64,000 nt of DNA from JAFAGX01 sp035623335. GTDB taxonomy: Bacteria; Acidobacteriota; Terriglobia; Terriglobales; Acidobacteriaceae. Below are positions 17,111 through 26,189 of this stretch, in pieces (position 1 is the stretch's first letter; each line of letters begins with the position of its first letter). The stretch spans positions 19,111-83,110 of the forward strand of contig DASPTQ010000308.1 of NCBI GenBank assembly GCA_035623335.1, given 5' to 3'. Made by a program: the position numbers and the translations under genes. Below the pieces are notes generated by a model, which saw only the letters and a program-made list of their open reading frames with translations, did no database searches and was not told where the DNA came from.

Positions 17111-18106
17111 ATGCAAAAGCGCAAACTGGGAAAGAGCAATCTTGAAGTATCGGCCATCGGTCTCGGCTGTATGGGAATGAGCTTCGGTTTAGGTCCGGCT
17201 GCGGACAAAAAGGAGATGATCTCTCTGATTCGGTCGGCAGTCGAGCGTGGCGTGACGTTCTTCGACACCGCCGAAGTGTACGGTCCTTTCACCAACGAGG
17301 AACTGGTGGGCGAAGCGCTGGCTCCCCTCCGGGACCAGGTGGTGATCGCCACCAAGTTCGGGTTCAGGCCTGACCCTAATGGTGGACAGCGTTGGAGCGG
17401 CCTAGACAGTCGTCCAGAACACATCAAGCAAGTTGCCGATGCCTCTCTCCAGCGCCTCAGGACCAGCGTCATCGACTTGTTCTATCAGCACCGCGTCGAT
17501 GCCAACGTACCGATCGAAGATGTCGCCGGCACGGTGAAAGACCTCATCCAACAAGGCAAGGTGAAGCACTTCGGACTTTCCGAAGCTGGCGTCCAGACCA
17601 TCCGTCGCGCCCACGCCGTGCAGCCGGTTGCGGCACTGCAGAGCGAATATTCGCTCTGGTGGAGAGAGCCTCAAGCGGAGGTGATACCGACACTCGAGCA
17701 ACTCGGGATCGGATTCGTTCCCTTTAGCCCGCTCGGAAAGGGCTTCCTCACCGGCACGATCAGCGACGGCACGCAGTTCGACAAGACCGACTTCCGCAAC
17801 ATCGTTCCTCGCTTTACCCCGGAGAACCGGAGAGCGAATCAGTCGTTGGTCGATCTGATTGACAAATTCGCACGACAGCGACGGGCAACACCTGCGCAGA
17901 TTGCTCTCGCATGGCTGTTGGCCCAGAAACCGTGGATCGTTCCCATTCCAGGCACAACCAAGCTGCATCGGCTCGAAGAGAACATAGGAGCCGCGGGGAT
18001 CGAACTTGCGCCTGAAGATCTCCGGCAACTGGAGACCGAAGCTTCAAGGATTCCGGTGCAAGGTGCTCGGTACCCCGAAGAACTGCAGAAGCTAGTGGGT
18101 CGTTGA
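17111..18106 (+). CDS. Aldo/keto reductase
   Basis: The 331-residue protein starts at an ATG with GAGGAGTAAGCC upstream. It has the TIM-barrel AKR catalytic tetrad: D52 and Y57 (FFDTAEVYG), K82 (IATKFGF) and H127 (LFYQHRVD). The NADPH-binding end is IPGTTKLHRLEENIGAAGIE. MQKRKLGKSNLEVSAIGLGC at the N-terminus is typical of the AKR13-like group (YajO/GSP69-like), which reduces aldehydes and ketones. No signal peptide. It is divergent from the glucosidase and convergent with the TPR gene at 18272. The specific substrate is unknown. Confidence 0.92.
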   Translation: MQKRKLGKSNLEVSAIGLGCMGMSFGLGPAADKKEMISLIRSAVERGVTFFDTAEVYGPFTNEELVGEALAPLRDQVVIATKFGFRPDPNGGQRWSGLDSRPEHIKQVADASLQRLRTSVIDLFYQHRVDANVPIEDVAGTVKDLIQQGKVKHFGLSEAGVQTIRRAHAVQPVAALQSEYSLWWREPQAEVIPTLEQLGIGFVPFSPLGKGFLTGTISDGTQFDKTDFRNIVPRFTPENRRANQSLVDLIDKFARQRRATPAQIALAWLLAQKPWIVPIPGTTKLHRLEENIGAAGIELAPEDLRQLETEASRIPVQGARYPEELQKLVGR

Positions 18107-18271
18107 ACCCCTGGGATCAGTTCGCAGCACGGGCTCGAAAGCGGCTCAAATAATAATGCTATGCCCACGCGGCTGAGTATGGGTCGATGCGTTTCGATGA
18201 AAGTGCCGGAGAGATGTGGACCCTGGAACACTGGGCGCTCGAAGTTTCAGGGTGCTCCTGGCAGGTAATTC

Positions 18272-19621
18272 TTACCGCGTAGTGCCGGTTGGGGGATTCA
18301 GACTCGGATCGAGCCGCTTCGCCTCAGCGAAGGCTGCCTGTGCTCCTTGGTTATCGTTCAGCCGCAGCAACGACATCCCGAGATTGTACTGAGCATGTGC
18401 AAAACTCGGGTTCAGCTTCACTGCCTCTCGATAGCTCGCGGCCGCGCCTTTGTAATCGCCCTTGTTAAAGAGTGCCCCGCCCACATTGAACCGCACGTTT
18501 GGATCGGACGGTTCGAGTGCCACCACCTTCTGATAGGTCACGATCGCGTCATCCAGTTTCTTGGTCGCAACCTGGCACGCGGCGAGCCCGGCCAGAGCCT
18601 CAGCTGAATCGCGGTTAGTCTCAAGAACTTTGTGGTAAGTCGCGATCGCCTTATCGTAGTGCTTTTCAGCCTGATACGCGTTAGCCAGATTGTACAGTCC
18701 ATCCGGATCGCCGGGTTTAAGCGCCAGTCCCTTCTCGTTGGTAGCAATCGCTTCTTTGGTCTTGCCCTGCCGCTGATAGGCCGCGGCGAGCGCAAACAAA
18801 ACGTCGGCCTGTTTCGGATTGATCTCCAGGCTCTTCTGAAAACTGCTCTCCGCCTCTGCGTAGCGCTCGTTGGCATAAAGGAAATGTCCCAGGTGCGCCA
18901 GGCTTTGCGCGTCATTCGGATTCGCCGCCACTGCCTTCTGATACGACGCAATCGCCTCGTCGGTTCGGCCCGCTTGCTGCAAGGCGTGCGCGTAGTTCGC
19001 CAGCACGTCGTCGGAATCGGGCTGGAGCGCCACTGCCTTTTCGAGATACGGGATGGCCTCCGCGCCCCGCTGCTGTCCGATTAACGCCGCACCCGCGTTG
19101 TTCAGAGCGTCCACATTCTTCGGATCAAGCGTCGCTGCCTTCTCAAACGCCGCGATGGCTTCCTGCGTCTTACCGGTCTGCAAGAGCGCCGCACCTAGAC
19201 CGTTGTACGCCTCGGGATAGTTGTCATGGATCGCGATGGCTCGCCGGTAGGCGTCGGCTGCCTCCTCGTACTTCTGTTCGTGAAACAATGCGTGCCCCAT
19301 TCCGTTCTGTGCGATCGCATCATCGGGAGCCAGTTTGATCGCCTTCTGAAAGTCTCCGATTGCCTCGCTGTCCTTGCCCTCTGCCGCCAGAGCCGCGCCC
19401 AGATTATCGAGCGCCTCGCGATAGTCCGGCTGAATTGCCAGCGCCTCGCGGAACAGTTTGACGGCCGCCGCGTATTCCTTTTTCTCTAAATGGGCTACGC
19501 CTTGGCGATTGAGCTGCGCCGCTTTGTCCGAGATTGCGCTCCCTTGCGCCGCTACCAACGACGAAGTCGAAACCAGTAGAATTGCCAACCACAGAGTGAC
19601 TCTTGTCGTTTTCACAAACAT
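18272..19621 (-). CDS. Secreted TPR protein with about ten consecutive repeats
   Basis: A 449-residue protein. The ATG at 19621 follows AAAGGACACACGG. Residues 1-26 form a signal peptide ending LVAAQG. The rest is an almost unbroken chain of 34-residue TPR units, recognisable by repeated A..LDP/NP and GxAL...G...EA.A.F.KA patterns, for example GAALLQTGKTQEAIAAFEKA and GHFLYANERYAEAESSFQKS. It would form a superhelical protein-binding scaffold in the periplasm or at the outer membrane. No enzymatic domain is attached. Repeat units are similar enough that the DNA has internal near-repeats. No partner gene is evident: MarC lies upstream in the same direction with a 207-bp gap. Confidence 0.9.
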   Translation of the reverse strand: MFVKTTRVTLWLAILLVSTSSLVAAQGSAISDKAAQLNRQGVAHLEKKEYAAAVKLFREALAIQPDYREALDNLGAALAAEGKDSEAIGDFQKAIKLAPDDAIAQNGMGHALFHEQKYEEAADAYRRAIAIHDNYPEAYNGLGAALLQTGKTQEAIAAFEKAATLDPKNVDALNNAGAALIGQQRGAEAIPYLEKAVALQPDSDDVLANYAHALQQAGRTDEAIASYQKAVAANPNDAQSLAHLGHFLYANERYAEAESSFQKSLEINPKQADVLFALAAAYQRQGKTKEAIATNEKGLALKPGDPDGLYNLANAYQAEKHYDKAIATYHKVLETNRDSAEALAGLAACQVATKKLDDAIVTYQKVVALEPSDPNVRFNVGGALFNKGDYKGAAASYREAVKLNPSFAHAQYNLGMSLLRLNDNQGAQAAFAEAKRLDPSLNPPTGTTR

Positions 19622-19828
19622 CCGTGTGTCCTTTTCAAGGATCTCTCGACGCTTCGTGGGAAGCAGTTCGCACCCGCCCGGAACATTACGTCAAAAGATC
19701 GGCCAATCGTCTACCGAACGCGGCTCTCCCGGATCGATTATCTCCAACCAACAAAAAGTTGAAAATCGTTGGATGCGTCTGTCATAGGCCTTTGCCCGTG
19801 GTAAGGCCGATGTCGTTCCTGACCTCCG

Positions 19829-20488
19829 TTACGTTTTCAGGAACATAGTTTTCACGATCGATTCGACCCCATTCGACGTGATCTGTACGCCGATGCATAG
19901 CAGGACGAAGGCGATCAGCCGAAGGATGCCATGGGCAGTCTGTGGGGAAATACGTGCCGTAATCCTCGGTGCGCGCGCGTAGCAGATGTACACAGTTACG
20001 CTCACAAGCACAACTGCGGCCGCAATTCCCGCGTGTGCAGCAACGGATGGGAGCAATCCCTTCAGCGATGCGTGGGCGCTCAAAGTCACCATAACTACAA
20101 TGCAACCTGGCCCTGCCGTGATCGGAAAGGTTAATGGGTAGAAAACCTGTTGTTCCAGGGTTCGCACGTCCACGTCGGGGGGCTTCTCTTTCTCTTCCGG
20201 CTCCGCATCATTCAGCAATTTCCAGCCCATGGATGCGAGCACGAGGCCGCCAGCCACCTGCACAACCGGCAAAGAAATACCAAAAAACTTTAGTAGCGCC
20301 GTGCCAACCGCCTCAACCACGATCAGGAAAATCGTTGTCGCGATTGCAATCCTGCGCGCCAACGCCCGATATACCGCAAGAGGCGCGTTACCGACAAGGC
20401 CCAGGAGCATTAGCGCGCTGCCTATCGGATTTATCAGCGGCAGAAGCGCACTAAACGCAAAGCCGAAAAACTTGCTGAATTCACCCAC
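19829..20488 (-). CDS. MarC-family integral membrane protein
   Basis: A 219-residue protein with six predicted hydrophobic segments. The first holds the family signature FSALLPLINPIGSALMLLGL, and PLTFPITAGPGCIVVMVTL in the middle is the second signature. The cytoplasmic loop DAEPEEKEKPPDVDVRTLEQ is highly charged. MarC/UPF0056 proteins are inner-membrane proteins of the LysE-like fold. Despite the name they are not established antibiotic exporters, and their substrate is unknown. The gene is a single unit; a DinB fragment lies upstream. Confidence 0.9.
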   Translation of the reverse strand: MGEFSKFFGFAFSALLPLINPIGSALMLLGLVGNAPLAVYRALARRIAIATTIFLIVVEAVGTALLKFFGISLPVVQVAGGLVLASMGWKLLNDAEPEEKEKPPDVDVRTLEQQVFYPLTFPITAGPGCIVVMVTLSAHASLKGLLPSVAAHAGIAAAVVLVSVTVYICYARAPRITARISPQTAHGILRLIAFVLLCIGVQITSNGVESIVKTMFLKT

Positions 20489-20566
20489 GGCGCTACAGCA
20501 TAGCAGTTAACGGAAGTATGTGGAACTGGCACCGCCTGCAAAGAGACCTTCAGGCTGAGGTAAGTT

Positions 20567-20790
20567 TCAGCACGGGTAGGTGAACCCGCAATCCTGCCAC
20601 AACTTCTCCCAATTGCAGATGGCGTAGGCGGCCTTTGCTGGCAGCGGATAGCCGAGCTGGCTTGCCAGCAAGCAGATATGACCGCGATGATGGGCATCGT
20701 GCGAAATCATGTAGACAAACACGGCTGGACCAGGAGCCTGCACGGTCGCGCATTTTGCAATTGGCTTCCTACATGAAGCGATCTGGCACC
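20567..20790 (-). pseudogene. C-terminal fragment of a DinB-family protein
   Basis: The minus strand reads AVFVYMISHDAHHRGHICLL and then ASQLGYPLPAKAAYAICNWE, ending at a TGA at 20567. SHDAHHRGHI is the last metal-binding histidine motif of the DinB four-helix bundle, followed by the usual short C-terminus. The two N-terminal helices with the first histidine are missing, and no start codon precedes in frame with homology. Hence this is a 5'-truncated remnant. An intact, unrelated DinB gene is at 61845. Confidence 0.6.
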
Positions 20791-20808
20791 CGGACTCTTG
20801 CCCGGGGC

Positions 20809-22555
20809 TTATTCTTTCTTGGAATCGTCGAGGCCGAAGGCCAGCAACACATTGCCGACCGCCCCACCGAAGCGCGGATAGCCGGAATTGACGTACACCA
20901 TCCCATCCACGATCACCGGGCCTGCGCCGTCGAGCGAGCCGCCCTTTGGCGGGGACTCCGTTGACCGTGTGGTATTCCGTCTCCGTGTCGAAATCCCACA
21001 GAAGGGTTCCCTTCTCAGCCGAAAAGGCGCGAATGTGGCCATCGAGTGAACCGGAGAAAATAGCGCCCGGTATCGCGGTAACCGCCGCCGATTGTGCCGG
21101 CTACAACCGGGGCGCGGCGGCGAACAGGGATAGCTTGCCGCAAACCAGGCTTTGCGGCCGTCGGAAAGCCGCAACGCAGTCAGGCCGCCGCCTTGCACGG
21201 GATTGAAGTTCTGGCCTCCCAACGGCAGCGGCTCCGCGTCAGAACTCGCCGGCAACTCCACTAGATCCGAGACTGCGGCGTAGACCTTATCTTCGTCTCC
21301 AGCCATGCCCCACTGGATACCGCCGGTGATCCCACCTTTGCCAACACGCGCTTGCCAGAGAATTTTTCCCTTGGCGTCCGGATCAAGAGCGTAGACGACG
21401 CCCGATTTTTGACCGGCGATCAGAAGGTCGCGTCCCTGGTGAGAGACCAGCAGTGCCGACGAACCGAAGTCGAAGTCGGGTCCACAGGTGGAGCCCTCAT
21501 CCGGACACCCTCCGTTGCTATAGACGTCCCCCGCCGTCATTTGCTGGCTCCATACAATTTGCCCGCTTTTCAGATTCAGCGCCAGCACGGCGTCGCTGGT
21601 CTTGGTCGCCGGCTGGGAATAGTTGTCACCGGTGGTAATGTAGAGCGGTCCGCGTTTGGTATCGATCGTCGGTGCCGACCAGATTCCGGCACCCGAGGGA
21701 CCAAACTGCGGGATGCCAATTCGATTGACGCCCGTCTTCTTCGGCGGACCCACGGTGTACGACTTCCACACCACCGACCCGTCGCTAACCCGAAGAGCTG
21801 TGACGCTGCCGCGAAATGTACAGCAGGGATATTTGGCATTGCCCGATCGCGTCTCTTCCCAAGAGGCTGCGGGAACAAAAGCGGTCCCGTCTAGAGCAAC
21901 CGCCGAGCCAGTCAGCCGGGTGGCTTCATGCTGATCGATCTTTCGCTTCCAGAGCACTCGGCCAGTTAGCGCGTCCAGGGAATAGAACCAACCAATCTGA
22001 TCCCCGAACAGCACGGAGCGCCTAGCGCCATTCTCTGCGATAAGGGTTGCGGCCCGCACGGGTCCGTCTGCCTGAAAAGTCCAATAGATACAGCCGCTCT
22101 TGGCGCTCATGGCGTGAATCACCCCGCTGGCGCTACCGACAAACAAGACACCGCTTTGCACAGCGGGCGCGGCGAAGGCCGTAATGTCCCGATCAAGCAA
22201 ACTCCCGACTTGAGCAGAAGGCAGACGGGGAAGGTCGGCTGTCGCCACCAGGAGTGCCCAGAAATTTGGCAACCGCCTCGCGTTGTCTGCGCTCGAGAGG
22301 ATAAGCAATACTCATCATGATTCCAAAGTCCAGGGTATGAAGAATGCGGGCAACGCTTAACCTTTCGAGAGCGCTGCGCGCGGGAGTGCGAGGTCCAGGG
22401 TGATCATGGCAACCGGCGCAGTACTGTTGATAGACCACTTCGCCCGAATCCGGAGCGGACCTAGCCCAGGATAGGCATCGGCCGGCTGTGAACATGATTG
22501 CGGTGGCAGCCGTACAGCAGCACAGAGTCGCCGAAAAGCCCGTGGAAAACCTCAT
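20809..22555 (-). pseudogene. Cytochrome c / PQQ beta-propeller dehydrogenase gene (polyvinyl-alcohol-dehydrogenase-like), disrupted
   Basis: The upstream part (22193-22555) encodes a leader and a c-type haem domain with YCAGCHDHP (C46, C49, H50) and a likely Met ligand in LDFGIMMSIAYP. The frame closes at a TGA near 22193. The PQQ-propeller part is in another frame and picks up at RDITAFAAPAVQSGVLFVGS; about 45 residues expected between the two modules are gone. A second disruption lies between about 21105 and 20962, where two compensating indels put some 50 residues out of frame. The correct frame there reads AQSAAVTAIPGAIFSGSLDG and LLWDFDTETEYHTVNGVPAK before the original frame resumes at KGGSLDGAGPVIV. 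Intact relatives are periplasmic quinohemoproteins that oxidise alcohols or polyvinyl alcohol. A functional product is unlikely unless several assembly errors are involved. Confidence 0.75.
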
Positions 22556-22947
22556 GGAACACTCTCCGCACTCTGCAAAATCACTTCCCTGGGCAGAGGA
22601 CCGGGATTCCCATCTTAAACTCCTCCATGGTCACCTTCCTACGCCCCAGGCCATCTCGTCGGCTCGGCAGCCGACAACCAAGGCACGGAGCCAGCATCGC
22701 GTACACCTACCAGACAAAAAGATTCAGACGCTCGAAAATCAAACCGACATCCCGTGTCTGTCACAAATGACAGTTGGGCAAACTGCTACACCCTCTTAAA
22801 GTGCAAGCACGGCCGTACGCATAGATGTGCATGCAGGAGCGAAGTTTCCTTGCGAAAGGCATGGCACTGGCGACAAACTCTCCCGGCTCCGAAGCAAAAG
22901 CGCAAAGAAAGCACTGAACAGCAAAGTCGGTGTGAAAGGAGACGCGT
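22556..22947. other. Intergenic region; small perfect dyad at 22758-22773
   Basis: No gene recognised. CTGTCA-CAAA-TGACAG is a perfect 6-bp inverted repeat, 175 bp upstream of the SemiSWEET gene. A GAAAGGAGACGCG ribosome site ends the region. Confidence 0.45.
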
Positions 22948-23361
22948 ATGAGGCGATTCAACAGAGTACCGTTCGCTGTCCTGGTCCTGACCCTGATTTC
23001 GCTCACGGGTTGTCAGCGACTGACGATTGACACGGAGAAGCTGGTCAAATCCGACGTTGAACTGTCGGAAGTCGTTGGTCTTCTAGCAGGGTTTGGAACA
23101 ACCTTTGCCGCCTTTCCTGACTTGATTGCCATGCTCAAGCGTCGGTCCAGCTTGGGCATGAAGCCACGAATGAGTGCCATCTCGGGTGCCTTTCAGATCC
23201 TCTGGATTTACTATGGCTTACTGATTGGGTCGCGACCGGTGATTGTGTGGAATGTAGTCGCGGTTGTGATCAATTTCCTGACCGTCGGCGCTTACGCTCA
23301 TTTCCTCCGCAAGGAAAAACAGGCACAGGCTGTGGCAGCGAGTACCCGCATGAGTGCGTGA
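22948..23361 (+). CDS. SemiSWEET-like small membrane protein with lipobox-like leader
   Basis: The start at 22948 is firm: GAAAGGAGACGCGT precedes the ATG. The 137-residue product has two parts. Residues 1-22 look like a lipoprotein signal (RRF, a hydrophobic stretch, then LTGC with C22). Residues 38-120 match the SemiSWEET/PQ-loop triple-helix unit: TM1 VVGLLAGFGTTFAAFPDLIA, a KRRSSLGM loop, TM2 with FQILWIYYGLLI and TM3 with VIVWNVVAVVINF. SemiSWEETs are three-helix proteins that dimerise to move sugars across the membrane. The conserved PQ after TM1 is PD here. Whether the leader is cleaved and lipidated, or acts as an extra membrane segment, cannot be told. The DUF481 gene follows in the same direction. 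Confidence 0.72.
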   Translation: MRRFNRVPFAVLVLTLISLTGCQRLTIDTEKLVKSDVELSEVVGLLAGFGTTFAAFPDLIAMLKRRSSLGMKPRMSAISGAFQILWIYYGLLIGSRPVIVWNVVAVVINFLTVGAYAHFLRKEKQAQAVAASTRMSA

Positions 23362-23676
23362 CGTACCAGCCAACCGTTACGACAATGTCTGAGATCGCCC
23401 CATGGGTGTGGATTACAGCAAAACAGAGCCTGGCACCCTCAGGGAACGAAGGTGCTGATAACCGAATCCCGAAGAGGACGTTTTGAACACCTGCAGGCAA
23501 TTCAACCGATGCGTTGGCGTTTGGGTTGCGACGGCATTGCTGGCTCCGTTCTGGGGATTCAGCCACACCTAAGGAAGACGTTTGAAACACCACCGAAAAA
23601 GAAATTAGCTCCGATCGACAAAGCTGCGATGGTCGAGCAGTTGCTGGACTGCGGAATCCACCGTGGAGGGGTTCTG
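23362..23676. other. Intergenic region upstream of the DUF481 gene
   Basis: An open frame continues upstream of the DUF481 start, but its 75 codons have no signal peptide or homology features. I treat it as non-coding leader DNA. Confidence 0.45.
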
Positions 23677-24777
23677 ATGAAGACAACAACCGCCGTGAAT
23701 AGCCTTGCCCTCATCCTATGCTTTTCCTTGCTTTGCGCTGTGCCTCTGTTCGGCCGAGAAAATACCGACGTAATTATCATGAAAAATGGCGATCACTTAA
23801 CCGGCCAGATCAAAGGCCTGGGCAGTGGCGTTCTATATTTCGGCCTTCCCTACGTCATCCAGACCCTTTCCGTCGATTGGTCGCAGGTAGCCCACTTGAA
23901 AAGCACGCAGTTATTCCTTGTCAAGACGCAGGACGGGTTGGTCTACAGAGGAGTTCTTAATAGCACGGAGACGCCTGCCGGCCACCCCTTGGAGATTCAG
24001 GTAACCGAGACCCCAGAGAACAAAGTGGTGCTCGACAGTTCGCACATCGTCGAAGTTGCCCTAACCTCGGAAAAGTTTTTCCAGCGATTCACGGGCGGCT
24101 TGAACTTTGGAACGATCTATTCGAAGGGCAATCAATCGGTCCAATACAACATCAGCGGGCTAGCCGCGTACCCGCGAGAACGTTGGGGGGCCCAGGCGGG
24201 CATAAGCTCGAACCTGTCTACCGCTAGCGGCACGACTACATCCACCCACAACCAACTGACTCTAGGGGCGATGCATCTGTTGCCCTGGAACAACTACTTC
24301 TATTCCGGCTTTGACGGTTTCCTGCAGAGCTCGGAGCAGGGCATCGCGCATCAGAATTACGTCGGTGCCGGAATTGGACGTTATTTGAAGAACACCAACC
24401 GCGCCACCATCACCCTCTTGGGCGGCGCTGCCTGGCAAAATACGGTTTACAACGCAACTATCATCCCCATAGCCACGCAAAACGCTGCCGTGGGCGTGAT
24501 CAGTACCAATGTGAAACTCTTCAAGTTCAATAAAACGAATCTCGACCTTAATGGCGTTCTGCTGCCGGCTCTTTCCCAACCTGGCCGCGTATATTTTTCC
24601 ACCACCGCGAGCTACTACATCAAGATCACTGGCAGCCTCTCGTGGAATCTCTCGTTTTATGGCAACTGGGACACTCGGCCGCCGGGCAACCTACCCGGCA
24701 GCGACTACGGGACCACGTCAGGGTTAAGCTTTACATTTGGCAGCAGTCTTCGAACTGCACCCACAACGCTACAATAA
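23677..24777 (+). CDS. DUF481 outer-membrane beta-barrel protein
   Basis: The ATG at 23677 is chosen because GTGGAGGGG lies just upstream and it begins a proper signal peptide (1-25, ending PLFGRE). The 366-residue product has an N-terminal strand-rich region with NGDHLTGQIKGLGSGVLYFG, as in secreted proteins that precede YdiY/DUF481 barrels. From about residue 140 it has alternating amphipathic strands: RFTGGLNFGTIYSKGNQSVQ, GLAAYPRERWGAQAGISSN and a C-terminal GLSFTFGSSL. DUF481 proteins are outer-membrane barrels of unknown function, often induced by acid. No linked transport system lies nearby, except possibly the SemiSWEET gene upstream. Confidence 0.82.
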   Translation: MKTTTAVNSLALILCFSLLCAVPLFGRENTDVIIMKNGDHLTGQIKGLGSGVLYFGLPYVIQTLSVDWSQVAHLKSTQLFLVKTQDGLVYRGVLNSTETPAGHPLEIQVTETPENKVVLDSSHIVEVALTSEKFFQRFTGGLNFGTIYSKGNQSVQYNISGLAAYPRERWGAQAGISSNLSTASGTTTSTHNQLTLGAMHLLPWNNYFYSGFDGFLQSSEQGIAHQNYVGAGIGRYLKNTNRATITLLGGAAWQNTVYNATIIPIATQNAAVGVISTNVKLFKFNKTNLDLNGVLLPALSQPGRVYFSTTASYYIKITGSLSWNLSFYGNWDTRPPGNLPGSDYGTTSGLSFTFGSSLRTAPTTLQ

Positions 24778-24888
24778 CCCAGAGCACGCGCGAGCCGGGC
24801 ACAGACCCTGGCGACGATGCCAATGAGTACTGATGCATGGGAAGGTGGCGAGCGAAGGTTCTACTTCAGTCCGGTCAATCAGGTGCAC

Positions 24889-25551
24889 TCAGGCGACCAG
24901 TCGCGATGCGAGAAATTCCAAATAATCCTCCATCCCCTCGGAGGTCTTGGCTGAAAGCTTGAAGACGGGCATGCCCGGACGCACGGCCTGGATATTGCCG
25001 TGCGCGGCCGGCCAGTCAAATTCAACGGCCGTCGCCAAATCGACCTTGGTTACGATGGCCACATCTGCGCTGTTAAAAATCGTCGGGTATTTGATCGGTT
25101 TGTCCTCGCCTTCCGTCACCGAGAGGAGCACCATGCGAAGGTCCTCGCCTAGATCGTAGGAGGACGGACAAACCAGATTGCCCACGTTCTCGATGAACAG
25201 AAAATCCAATCGGCTGAGGTCCCATCCTTCGAGAGCCTTCTCTACCATGGCTGCTTCCAAGTGACACAACGTGCCGGTTGTGATCTGCCTGACCGGTGCA
25301 CGGCTGCGCGCCAGCCGCTCCGCGTCGTTTTCCGTAGCCAGATCTCCGACTAACGCGGCGACACGATAGCGAGGCTGCAGCAGCGTCAGGGTCTTTTCGA
25401 GGAATGCGGTTTTGCCCGAACCCGGACTTGATACCAGACTTACGACGAATACTCCCGCAGCGCGGAAGCGCTCGCGCAATCGGCGAGCGATGAGATCATT
25501 CTGCTTCAGCACGTTCTTTCTAACTTCCACTAAACGGGGTTCCGGGCTCAT
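24889..25551 (-). CDS. hypB: Hydrogenase/urease nickel-insertion GTPase HypB
   Basis: A 220-residue SIMIBI-class GTPase with Walker A SSPGSGKT (41-48), a switch region ENVGNLVCPS (121-130) and a TKVDL guanine-specificity motif. The G-domain metal site of HypB is present: C96-H97 in GTLCHLEA and C128. The N-terminal CxxCGC high-affinity nickel motif and His-rich region of E. coli HypB are absent, as in many short HypBs. It works with HypA to load nickel into [NiFe]-hydrogenase. Its start overlaps the hypA stop by 4 bp (ATGA), so the two are translationally coupled. No hydrogenase structural gene lies in this window. Confidence 0.93.
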   Translation of the reverse strand: MSPEPRLVEVRKNVLKQNDLIARRLRERFRAAGVFVVSLVSSPGSGKTAFLEKTLTLLQPRYRVAALVGDLATENDAERLARSRAPVRQITTGTLCHLEAAMVEKALEGWDLSRLDFLFIENVGNLVCPSSYDLGEDLRMVLLSVTEGEDKPIKYPTIFNSADVAIVTKVDLATAVEFDWPAAHGNIQAVRPGMPVFKLSAKTSEGMEDYLEFLASRLVA

Positions 25552-25892
25552 CCCTCGACCTCCAGTGCTACGACCTCAAGCTCCTTGCCCTGTACCACGT
25601 CGGGAGTAGGGGTTCCACATTCGGCACAACAAAATAGCTGCAGGGAGCTCGGGGAACGCTGCCCCCGGCAATGCGGACAGAAGACCGCGACCGGTACCTC
25701 TTCGATGACCAGACGGGAACCTTTCAGGGGAGTATCCATGCAGGCCATTTCGTAGGAAAACAGCAGTGATTCTTTGACCACACCGGCGAGCGCCCCGAGC
25801 TTTAAGTGCACGGCGTTGACTTGAACGCCGCGTTGCTCGGCTTCTTCCTCGACCAGTTCTACGATGCTCATGGCAATGGAAAGTTCGTGCAT
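25548..25892 (-). CDS. hypA: Hydrogenase nickel-insertion protein HypA
   Basis: The 114-residue protein begins MHELSIAMSIVE, with the conserved M-H2-E nickel-binding N-terminus. It contains the structural zinc site C72-P-H-C75 and C89-A-E-C92. Between them is a short 13-residue loop. HypA delivers nickel together with HypB to the hydrogenase large subunit. Position and direction place it between the hypF fragment (stop 6 bp upstream of this start) and hypB (4-bp overlap), so this was a hypFAB operon. It is intact. Confidence 0.93.
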   Translation of the reverse strand: MHELSIAMSIVELVEEEAEQRGVQVNAVHLKLGALAGVVKESLLFSYEMACMDTPLKGSRLVIEEVPVAVFCPHCRGQRSPSSLQLFCCAECGTPTPDVVQGKELEVVALEVEG

Positions 25893-25898
25893 GGTCGT

Positions 25899-26189
25899 CT
25901 ACCCGCTCATTTTGTCGTCTCGTGCTCGGGCTCCATCGGACGATGCCAATGCCGCCAAGGCCGCTTGTCCCAGGCTGATCCCTCCATCGTTAGGAGGGAC
26001 TGCGTGGTTGGTCCACAGTTCTATCGACCTATTCTGCAACAAGGGCTTGAGATCTTCGAGGAGCAACTCGTTTTGAAAGACTCCACCTGACAAGACGGCG
26101 GTATCGAGGCCCCACGTCCTCGAGACGTCAATCATGGCGTTGACCAGCCCTTGGGCGATTCCCCGCCCTACCGCCCGTGCAATCGGTAT
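25899..26189 (-). pseudogene. hypF: C-terminal fragment of hypF (carbamoyltransferase)
   Basis: The minus strand encodes IARAVGRGIAQGLVNAMIDV, then TAVLSGGVFQNELLLEDL, and PPNDGGISLGQAALAALA. The LSGGVFQN and PPNDGGISLGQ motifs are the ATP-binding end of the Kae1-like domain of HypF, which makes the cyanide ligands of [NiFe]-hydrogenase. Roughly 650 N-terminal residues (acylphosphatase, zinc-finger and YrdC domains) are missing. The fragment begins directly after the yceI stop, so a deletion joined the two. ATG 26135 could in principle start a 78-residue product, but it would lack all catalytic parts. Confidence 0.82.

Noticed and set aside
18272..19621. Tandem DNA repeats suggesting a CRISPR or repeat array
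   Set aside because: The periodicity is 102 bp, matching 34-residue TPR units in a coding frame.
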